From assembly GCA_964649095.1 (NCBI GenBank), contig CAZYPH010000002.1, forward strand, positions 1-53,568: a DNA stretch of 53,568 nt, written 5' to 3'. This DNA comes from CAZYPH01 sp964649095 (GTDB taxonomy: Bacteria; Bdellovibrionota; UBA1018; UBA923). The position numbers and the translations under genes were made by a program. Shown in pieces: positions 42,164 to 48,755 of the stretch; position 1 is the first letter of the stretch, and each line of letters begins with the position of its first letter. A model generated the notes under the pieces. That model did no database searches. It saw only the letters and a list, made by a program, of their open reading frames with translations, and had not been told where the DNA came from.

Positions 42164-43525
42164 ATGAAGACGCAAATTTTAAATCGTCGCGAACTTAAAA
42201 ATGAAGCTAAAAAAGCGGTACTTTCGGCTGCTGTAGTAGCTTTGTTTGTAGGGCTTTCTGGTTGTGGGCAGTCGCGTGTCGACTACCAACGCACCGACGA
42301 AGTCGTTCGGCCGATCGTTCAGCCAGTGCGCGTAGAAACCGTGCCGGTAGAGGCGTCGGATTACGATGAAGTGATGCCGTGGCCTGCAGGACGCATTCGT
42401 TACGTCGGTTTAGATGATGCGTCGGTTGGGGCCTACTCGTGGCAGACATGGGGCAACGCCAACGCTACGAACGTAAGCAGCGTGGGTAGTTTTGATTTGT
42501 CGGGCAACATTCGTTTGCCACAAGAAAACGAAACACTTTATGAATTTGGTAATATTCGACGCGCAGAACGCTGCGTCTTCCGTAACCGTCTATTGACCGA
42601 TGCTGCGATTCTAGGGTCTAGATATCGTCTTCAGACGTCTTCTATGTCATCAGCATCTAGTGACGATCGTTTTGGAACGCGTTCGTCAGGATTACCACGC
42701 CCATTTGGTGATCAAGACCTACTTTGTGTGGATAATCAGGCGATTATCAACTCAATGGTACGCGTGGGTGCCACACGGTCGCCGCGGCGACCAGAAGAGG
42801 GTGTTGATTTTGTCGAAATTCGTGTGCTCGGATTACGTGGTAGTTATCGTATTCCTGTTACAGGTACCCATAATTTAGATTTTCGTTCGACCGCGCGTAT
42901 CGGATTAAATCAAAATTTTTACGGCTTTGCTTTGACAGCTCAAGAAGATGGCATGGCAAATCTTCTGAACGCCTATCATAGTTCGCAGTTAGGCAATGCG
43001 GCTGGTTGCGGTTTAGAGCGGTCTTTTGTGGTGCGTTTGACAGTAGAGAACGGCGCTCCTCGCAGTGTGACGTTGTTGTCAAAAACGCGAAACGTATCGA
43101 TTCGTCAGTTTGAACGTTCGATGTCGGGCAATCAGGCGTCCATTTTAGATTATGATCGGGGTTCTAACTCTGACGTCGTGACTATCAACCGCGAAGGTAT
43201 CAATGCCTGCCGAGCTCAGCATTTAGCATGGTTGCGTTGTTTGCGGATGAACGACGAAGTGCCGAATCGAGGCCGCGTGTGTGACGACGCCGTAGTGCGA
43301 TTAGCCGAGCGAAACTTTGGTGGGTTATTAAACTTCCGTGCCGCGCAAGCGTTGCCATCGAATCGTATGTTTGTGGAGACGCGTCTTATGGCTCGTCGTC
43401 GCAATGAAAATGCGGTTGTTTGGTACAATCCGGAAGCCTCGCAGGCTCTCGATCAATACAACCCACTGTCTTTGGAAGATTTCCAAGAGATGACGGATGT
43501 TACGGTTCTTGATCGTTTGATGTAG
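42164..43525 (+). CDS. Outer-membrane lipoprotein of the motor cluster
   Basis: 453 aa. Lipobox in the signal peptide: ALFVGLSGC with Cys at about residue 34. The mature protein is rich in aromatic and charged residues with scattered Cys (e.g. AERCVFRNRLL, ACRAQHLAWLRCL), and no family I recognise. As last gene of the operon, 13 bp after the ExbD-type gene, it is probably an envelope component of the same complex. A strong terminator follows 51 bp after the stop. Confidence 0.78.
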   Translation: MKTQILNRRELKNEAKKAVLSAAVVALFVGLSGCGQSRVDYQRTDEVVRPIVQPVRVETVPVEASDYDEVMPWPAGRIRYVGLDDASVGAYSWQTWGNANATNVSSVGSFDLSGNIRLPQENETLYEFGNIRRAERCVFRNRLLTDAAILGSRYRLQTSSMSSASSDDRFGTRSSGLPRPFGDQDLLCVDNQAIINSMVRVGATRSPRRPEEGVDFVEIRVLGLRGSYRIPVTGTHNLDFRSTARIGLNQNFYGFALTAQEDGMANLLNAYHSSQLGNAAGCGLERSFVVRLTVENGAPRSVTLLSKTRNVSIRQFERSMSGNQASILDYDRGSNSDVVTINREGINACRAQHLAWLRCLRMNDEVPNRGRVCDDAVVRLAERNFGGLLNFRAAQALPSNRMFVETRLMARRRNENAVVWYNPEASQALDQYNPLSLEDFQEMTDVTVLDRLM

Positions 43526-43576
43526 TTCTTTTGATCTAGCTCTCGACTGAAGTTAATAAATTTCGGCCTAAATCAG

Positions 43577-43656
43577 AAAATGCGCCGTGTAATGGTGTGA
43601 ATAAATTGCCGATCAAATCGAATTTATTTACATTGGTACTCAGGCGCATTTTTTTT
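43577..43656 (+). terminator. Long structured intrinsic terminator
   Basis: AAAATGCGCC (43577-43586) pairs with GGCGCATTTT (43643-43652), inside which AATG/CATT and AATAAATT/AATTTATT form an inner stem, and the outer stem runs into eight T (43649-43656). It ends the envelope-motor operon and separates it from parA. Confidence 0.75.
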
Positions 43657-43727
43657 AAACATCGGCAGGACAAATAGGATTTTGTCACCAGCTACCACCC
43701 AAACGAATCACAAGGAGAGTGAGTGTT

Positions 43728-44896
43728 ATGGCAACGTTTCGAGAATTATCGTTTACCCCCACCGAGTTAGCGAGGCTCGCTAACATAGATAAAAAAACAA
43801 TCGATCAATTAGAACGCGAAGGCCAACTGGTTTCGGTAAAACGCAAAGTGGGCAACGTCGATCGTAAGGTTGTTCAGTTAGAGGCCATTCAAAAATTTTT
43901 CTCTGGTCGCCGCGGCGACCAACANNNNNNNNNNNNNNNNNNNNNNNNNNNNNNNNNNNNNNNNNNNNNNNNNNNNNNNNNNNNNNNNNNNNNNNNNNNN
44001 NNNNNNNNNNNNNNNNNNNNNNNNTTGTTCAGTTAGAGGCCATTCAAAAATTTTTCTCTGGTCGCCGCGGCGACCAACATCACATTCCTGCTGAAATTAC
44101 GAACGTCATTCCTGGCATTGAACCGTTGTTGCCCAAACACCCCAGGCTAAAAAAACAAATGTTTTATAACGTAAAGGGCGGCACCGGGAAATCAACACTC
44201 ACAGCTCAGTATGTGATGCAGGCCGCTCTATTGGGCTATCGTGTGCTGGCGATTGACTTAGATGGGCAAGGTCATCTGACATTGAATCTCGATGTGTTAG
44301 ATGCCCACGAACTACCTACGATTTATGATGTGTTGATCAACGATCTACCCATTCAAGATGCCATTATTAATGTAGCGCCGGGGTTAGATTTGATTCCAGC
44401 CAATCTGGGGTTGTGCACGATTGAAATTCCCCTCAATCAAAAGAGTCGCCGTGAGTATCGTTTAAGCGAGGCGATTGCGAAAGTCGCCGATCAATATGAT
44501 TTGATCATTGCGGACACCAACCCCGCGGCTTCGATTCTTAATAGCTCAATGCTAGTTGCGGCCGATCTAGTGAACGTGGTTTGCGCCACAAACCCATTGT
44601 CGTTTCACGGCATGTCGCTCGTCATGGCCACGATCGAAGACATGGAGCGTGAGTTCAGTCGGCAACTCGACGTGCGTATTATTCCTAACATGTATGACAA
44701 CCGAGAGGTCATCAGTCAGGAAGTGTTGGGCGAATTAAAATCACAGTTTGCCGATCATTGCACGACAACAGTAGTGAGCCGCAGCGCTGACCTAAACGAG
44801 GCCACCAAGCGCCGTACGACGGTGTGGCAGGTGAACTCGCGCGGGACAGGGGCGCAGGATATAGGCTCCCTGACACGCGAACTAATATGCCTATAA
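43728..44896 (+). CDS. parA: ParA-type partition ATPase with N-terminal HTH, split by gap
   Basis: Written as one gene: the 100-N run (43925-44024) is flanked by an exact 55-bp repeat, and the frame continues unbroken if one copy and the Ns are removed, giving 337 aa. N-terminal MerR-like HTH (TPTELARLANIDKKTIDQLE, residues ~11-33), then the ParA Walker A KGGTGKST, the DLDGQGHLT region and DLIIADTNPAAS. Binds ATP and the chromosome, and moves ParB-DNA complexes. AAGGAG (43712-43717) precedes the ATG. HTH-bearing ParA is the P1/P7-like type, which often autoregulates. Followed by parB after a 365-bp repeat-rich gap. Confidence 0.93.
43905..43920. repeat. 16-bp perfect palindrome inside parA
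   Basis: GGTCGCCG-CGGCGACC, fully self-complementary, in the 5' third of parA. It occurs again at 44060-44075 only because of the assembly duplication. Confidence 0.7.
43925..44024. other. Assembly gap (100 N) with duplicated 55-bp flanks
   Basis: Sequence 43870-43924 is identical to 44025-44079. The repeat equals an assembler k-mer length and the reading frame is preserved after collapse, so the gap is almost surely an artefact with true size minus 55. Confidence 0.9.
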
Positions 44897-44907
44897 ATAG
44901 TTTATCC

Positions 44908-44958
44908 GATTGTTGGGCTCTGCCCAACAATCAAAACCAAAGAAAAAGGCCCATCTGC
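44908..44958 (+). repeat. 51-bp direct repeat, copy A (with hairpin)
   Basis: Identical to 45124-45174. Contains an 11-bp perfect stem (44908-44918 with 44922-44932) with loop TCT, then AAAACCAAAG and the first 16 bases of the ~105-bp element. Lies 11 nt past the parA stop, with no T-run on either side. Confidence 0.9.
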
Positions 44959-45048
44959 TTTGTCGCTCGGTCGCCGAGTTCCCGCGCTGGCCGTTTTTGG
45001 CCAGCTTGGTCACATCGCCTCCCTTGCTTCGCGCATCTGGACCTTTTT
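44943..45048 (+). repeat. ~105-bp structured repeat, copy 2
   Basis: Same ends as the element at 10814-10918: AAAAAGGCCCATCTGC then TTTGTCGC at the left and TTGCTTCGCGCATCTGG then ACCTTTTTGCG at the right. The core contains hairpin GCTGGCC-gttttt-GGCCAGC (44986-44992, 44999-45005) followed by TTGGTC, exactly where copy 1 has a different 7-bp stem. Also a small hairpin CTCGG-TCG-CCGAG. Confidence 0.85.
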
Positions 45049-45123
45049 GCGGATAAACCACAATATCGCCGCATCTATGGCTTTTAAAAATGGGTCTTTC
45101 CGGAATGGCTAATGAGTTCATCG

Positions 45124-45174
45124 GATTGTTGGGCTCTGCCCAACAATCAAAACCAAAGAAAAAGGCCCATCTGC
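45124..45174 (+). repeat. 51-bp direct repeat, copy B (truncated element start)
   Basis: Exact copy of 44908-44958, cut off at the 16th base of the ~105-bp element, then unrelated sequence GGTACGG. Looks like a partial duplication or the left end of a third element lost by deletion. Confidence 0.85.
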
Positions 45175-45261
45175 GGTACGGATGAATTGAAATGAATGTG
45201 AGTTGGGTTTGTTGAGTCGACTTACTATATATAAATAACTTAATATACTCTTGAGGGTTTC

Positions 45262-46227
45262 ATGGAAGAAAACAAAAAAGAAGAATCTAAACGCATCAAA
45301 ACACGTGAAGGCAGTGGTTACTTGCGGCAGCTCTATAGTACGGCCCGCAGCACAGCCGGTACCAATGCTTCAAACTTTAAAAATCTGACGACGTTTTTGG
45401 TAAATTTTATTCCCGTCGATCGCGTGGATGCCTCCGAGTTACAAGTGCGTGTGCACTTCGATGATTCGGAGATCACAGGCCTCGCAGAATCGATAAAACA
45501 ACACGGTGTGTTGCAGCCGATTTTGGTGGTGCAGAATGGCGATCGTTACAAAGTAATTGCCGGAGAGCGCCGTCTCAGAGCCTCTAAACTAGCCGGTTTA
45601 GAGCGTATTCCCGCTCGCATCATCAACTCTGATGACAAAGCCGTGCACGAGATTGCGCTGCGAGAAAACCTTGACCGTGTCGACCTACACCCCATCGAAG
45701 AAGGCGAAGGTTATTTAAGTTTGCTTGAAGTCGGAACGTATAAAAGCCACGAGGCTATTGCCCTGGCATTTCATAAAAAGAAGTCGCGTGTCACCGAATG
45801 TATTGGTTACACACGCCTACCCGATGAGACCAAAAAAAGTTTGCTCAATCTTGGTGTGCGTGGGCGGGCGGTGTTACGAAACCTCATGCAATCACCCGTC
45901 GAGCAACACCAATCGATCATCGAGCAGGCCGTGCTGTCGGGTGCAGACGATGTGATGCCATCAGCTACTGCTCAGGCTCAACCATCAGACGCAGATTCAA
46001 CTACGGCAACGCCTGTAGGCGAAGTCACCGGCCAAAACGCTGCAGCGGACTCGGCCTCGCGCCTTACGTTAGCGAAAGCCCCCGCTCGAGAGCTTAAATA
46101 CCGTTGCACTTCGCGGTCGGTTAGCATTTCGGGGTTTAAGTGGAAGGCCGGCGAGGGTAAAGAGCGCTTGCATCAGGCTGTACGCCAGTTGGAGCAGTTG
46201 TTGAGTGAGGCCAAGGCGTTGTTATAG
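45262..46227 (+). CDS. parB: ParB-family partition protein
   Basis: 321 aa. DNA-binding partner of ParA, loading onto parS. The N-terminal ParB/Spo0J domain (about residues 50-150) has the CTPase-associated GERRLRASKLAGL box and the RENLDRVDLHPIEEGEGY segment (usual form ENLQRxDL). The HTH region follows to about 215, then a low-complexity linker of Ala/Thr/Ser, and a helical C-terminal dimerisation part. GAGGG lies 5 nt before the ATG. Downstream of parA by 365 bp. Chromosomal or integrated-plasmid origin cannot be told. Confidence 0.95.
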   Translation: MEENKKEESKRIKTREGSGYLRQLYSTARSTAGTNASNFKNLTTFLVNFIPVDRVDASELQVRVHFDDSEITGLAESIKQHGVLQPILVVQNGDRYKVIAGERRLRASKLAGLERIPARIINSDDKAVHEIALRENLDRVDLHPIEEGEGYLSLLEVGTYKSHEAIALAFHKKKSRVTECIGYTRLPDETKKSLLNLGVRGRAVLRNLMQSPVEQHQSIIEQAVLSGADDVMPSATAQAQPSDADSTTATPVGEVTGQNAAADSASRLTLAKAPARELKYRCTSRSVSISGFKWKAGEGKERLHQAVRQLEQLLSEAKALL

Positions 46228-46258
46228 TTTGATTTGTAGTGTTGTTTAGTGTGGTGTG

Positions 46259-46288
46259 TCCGGTTGCTAAAGCAAATCAGTAACCGGA
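46259..46288 (+). terminator. Hairpin after parB
   Basis: 10-bp stem (46259-46268 with 46279-46288, one G-T pair), 10-nt loop, 32 nt past the parB stop. No run of T follows, so termination is uncertain. Confidence 0.35.
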
Positions 46289-46350
46289 TTCATCCACCTT
46301 GGAAAAATTTGCCTATCTAGATAGTGGGCGCATTCGCCGACGAGCGTAGT

Positions 46351-46818
46351 ATGCGTTGGGGAATGAAAAAAAAGCCCGCAAAAAATAAAAAACCACGAGT
46401 AAAATATCCGACCGATGTTTTAAAACGTATCAATGCGACGGTACAAATCAAAGGCGCCGAGAAGCCGCTGAGCTGTCGTGTCTGGTTAGGTGACCTGCGA
46501 CCACGCCAAGCCTCGATATTCGTAGGTGAAGCCATACCTGTCGGGCAGGAAGTCTTCCTGGCGATTGATTTTCCACGACCGTTATTTGTGCTGGCTCGAG
46601 TCGAACAGTGCACTCTGTTTGCGCTGCACACTGCGGTCATGAGTTCAGCAAACTACCATTACCGCTTGCAATTGAGTCTGGTCATTGAATCAGAAAAAGA
46701 ACGGCAAGATGTGGATGCGTATTTTAAAGTATTATACGGCAAGGGCCGCGCGCCCGGTGAGTCGGGTGGCTCAGCAGCACCAGAAGATTCGTCTGACAAA
46801 ACCCCTGCTGCAGCCTAG
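46351..46818 (+). CDS. PilZ-like protein
   Basis: 155 aa from ATG 46351; GTG 46324 and ATG 46363 are alternatives. Lys-rich N-terminus (KKKPAKNKKPRVKYP), then a beta-rich domain (about residues 25-130) with GDLRPRQASIFVGEA/IPVGQEVFLAIDFP in the position of the PilZ c-di-GMP loop. The canonical R-x3-R and D-x-S-x2-G motifs are not intact, so c-di-GMP binding is doubtful. Ends in a disordered Gly/Ser/Pro/Ala tail. Soluble; stands alone between parB and the porin. Confidence 0.65.
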   Translation: MRWGMKKKPAKNKKPRVKYPTDVLKRINATVQIKGAEKPLSCRVWLGDLRPRQASIFVGEAIPVGQEVFLAIDFPRPLFVLARVEQCTLFALHTAVMSSANYHYRLQLSLVIESEKERQDVDAYFKVLYGKGRAPGESGGSAAPEDSSDKTPAAA

Positions 46819-46833
46819 ATGGCCAAGCAGAAA

Positions 46834-46865
46834 TAAAAAAAGGGCACTCTATTTCTAGAGTGCCC
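46834..46865 (-). terminator. Intrinsic terminator of the porin gene
   Basis: GGGCACTCTA (46842-46851), loop TTTC, TAGAGTGCCC (46856-46865). On the minus strand the stem is followed by a run of T (complement of AAAAAAA at 46835-46841). It also separates the porin from the converging PilZ-like gene. Confidence 0.85.
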
Positions 46866-46905
46866 CCTTAGACTGGATCAAATCACAATCTTTCGAATGG
46901 ATGGT

Positions 46906-48186
46906 CTACCAGTGGTAGCTAGCACTAACCATTACGAAAGTTTGAGAGTCGAAACCGACTGAAGTATTCTGATTCAATGCTTCTGTATCAGTTGTAGCAG
47001 CAGCACCGTTACCAAATGCTGAATCCAAGTTGAATTTACCGAACTTGAATGTAGAACCTAGACGGTATTTAAATGTCCCATCTTGGCTTGTTACTGTATC
47101 AGCAACGTTTTGTGATGCAAGTGGAGCGCCTTCAGCTACGGTACGAGCATACTTCTGTTGACGAACGATGTCGTAACCAGCGCCCGCACGTAGTGTTAAC
47201 CAGCTTAATACATCAGCTTCAACAGCTAAGTTCAATGGCACAACCATTTCAGAATAGTCCTGATTCATAACAGTTGCTGCGCTGTTGTTTGATGCTTCAG
47301 TGCGGTTCCACCAGAAACCGATGTTTTTCAACACATGCACACCATCAGCTACTTTAGAGTCGTGGCCTACACCAAATCCGTATTTACGAATGGATTCATT
47401 ACCCGCAGTTGGCATACCAGCGTTAACAGCACCAATGTGCATTGCGTTGTACGCGAAGTATGGAGACCAACCTTCAAAGCGGTAACGTAGACCAACAGTG
47501 TACTCTTCTTGAGACTGAGTTGAACGTGCTAGCGTTGAAGTGTTCTCTGTTTGAGTGAATGCTGTAACGTTAGCAAATGGTTCAAAGCCCATCCACTGAG
47601 CACCGAAAGCAAAGTTCCAGTAGCGTGCAAATTTGCCCGCTTCACTGTTTACTGTGCCACCGATACCATTTGTAGTGTCACGGTTGTAAGCATGAGTCAC
47701 TTTAAGACCCCACTTAATACCAGTGTCACCACCGATGAATAATTCAATTGGGCGCTTCGTAGCTAAAAGACCTGCTGCTGCGTGTCCAGTATGTGTGTTG
47801 GTCAATGCATTATGAACAACAACGCCTGGAGTTTGGAATTGATCGCTGCCATATAAATCGTTTCCAGCGCCACCAGTTGATCTAGCGCCACGGTTTACAT
47901 AAACACCGTAAACAAAATTATCAAAAATGCTAGTGAACCAACCGGCTTCGAAGCCTTTGTTGATTGTTACGTAGTTTTTGTAATCGTTTACGTACGATGG
48001 GTTGTAAAACACGTTGTAGCTGTCATCGTACCACAATGAACCAGTTACAGCAGTTGTTGAAACGCTGTTCCCGCTAGTAAAAGATGGTTGACCACCCAAT
48101 ACCATTTGACGGGCTAATGATGCGAATGCGCTGCTGCTAACAAGCAACGAAGCGGCGATCGCAGATGTTAATATTCTACCTTTCAT
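46906..48186 (-). CDS. Outer-membrane porin-like protein
   Basis: 426 aa. Signal peptide (KGRILTSAIAASLLVSSSAFAS), then a long run of alternating amphipathic strands rich in Asn, Thr, Tyr and Gly, ending in VMVSASYHW, with an aromatic terminal residue as recognised by the BAM complex. Perfect AGGAGG ribosome site precedes the ATG and codon use is smoother than its neighbours, which suggests high expression. Its own terminator follows. No named family recognised. Monocistronic. Confidence 0.85.
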   Translation of the reverse strand: MKGRILTSAIAASLLVSSSAFASLARQMVLGGQPSFTSGNSVSTTAVTGSLWYDDSYNVFYNPSYVNDYKNYVTINKGFEAGWFTSIFDNFVYGVYVNRGARSTGGAGNDLYGSDQFQTPGVVVHNALTNTHTGHAAAGLLATKRPIELFIGGDTGIKWGLKVTHAYNRDTTNGIGGTVNSEAGKFARYWNFAFGAQWMGFEPFANVTAFTQTENTSTLARSTQSQEEYTVGLRYRFEGWSPYFAYNAMHIGAVNAGMPTAGNESIRKYGFGVGHDSKVADGVHVLKNIGFWWNRTEASNNSAATVMNQDYSEMVVPLNLAVEADVLSWLTLRAGAGYDIVRQQKYARTVAEGAPLASQNVADTVTSQDGTFKYRLGSTFKFGKFNLDSAFGNGAAATTDTEALNQNTSVGFDSQTFVMVSASYHW

Positions 48187-48755
48187 GCTTCCTCCTAATT
48201 AAGGGCTATTTAAACGCTAGAAGACCAAAGGGTTTTTATTACACACCCCGATCTTACTAACTTTTTTTTACCAACTGATAGGCATCTTATTAAAAACATT
48301 TCGACTTGCAACATAATCAAAAGCACAAAACTACAAATCGAGATAATTTTTTTAGACCCTACCAGACTGAAAAAAATATTTGACAACTCTCTACACGTCT
48401 AAACAAAGAATTTTAAAAATTTATTTATGCGATGTTCGATCACAGCAATAATTTTTTAAAACATTTTGCACAGACTCGAGCGGTGTAAATACGTAATACA
48501 CACTGTTCACAACAATGTCATATAACTAGTTGTAATTTGATTTGTCCGTAGGGTGCGAAGTTACGACGTTGGTCCCATAGGGCAATTTTGTTACAACGAG
48601 TTACTACTTCGTCATTCAAAGAATGTTTTACTGATTTACACTGATATTTTCTAGATTCACCGTGAATCTAAATCGTGTCAAGCAAATATGCTCAATGTTT
48701 GCCTAGTGTTTTGTCGCACCGAAGTCAGTTAACATGTAGGGAAGGTGAATGGCAT
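48187..48755. other. Porin-ftsK intergenic region
   Basis: About 570 bp, AT-rich and gene-free, carrying the porin promoter on one side and the ftsK leader on the other. TTGACA at 48380-48385 has no good -10 partner. Apart from a 19-bp palindrome (48652-48670) I see nothing definite. Confidence 0.5.
48652..48670. promoter_or_regulatory. Palindrome upstream of ftsK
   Basis: TAGATTCAC-C-GTGAATCTA, perfect 9-bp arms with a 1-nt centre, 85 bp before the ftsK start. A candidate operator; no known regulator consensus assigned. Confidence 0.45.

Larger units (their letters stand above)
44897..45261. other. parA-parB intergenic repeat region
   Basis: 365 bp with no gene. It holds hairpin 44908-44932, the ~105-bp repeat element 44943-45048, and a second direct-repeat copy 45124-45174. 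Recognisable parS (a TGTTTCACGTGAAACA-type site) is absent. Confidence 0.7.

Noticed and set aside
44908..44932. Hairpin after parA as intrinsic terminator
   Set aside because: No T-run follows the stem on either strand.
44897..45261. Canonical parS site between parA and parB
   Set aside because: No TGTTTCACGTGAAACA-like 16-mer is present; only the unrelated hairpin repeats.
48380..48410. Sigma-70 promoter with TTGACA at 48380
   Set aside because: No reasonable -10 box 16-18 bp downstream (reads ACAAAG/CAAAGA).
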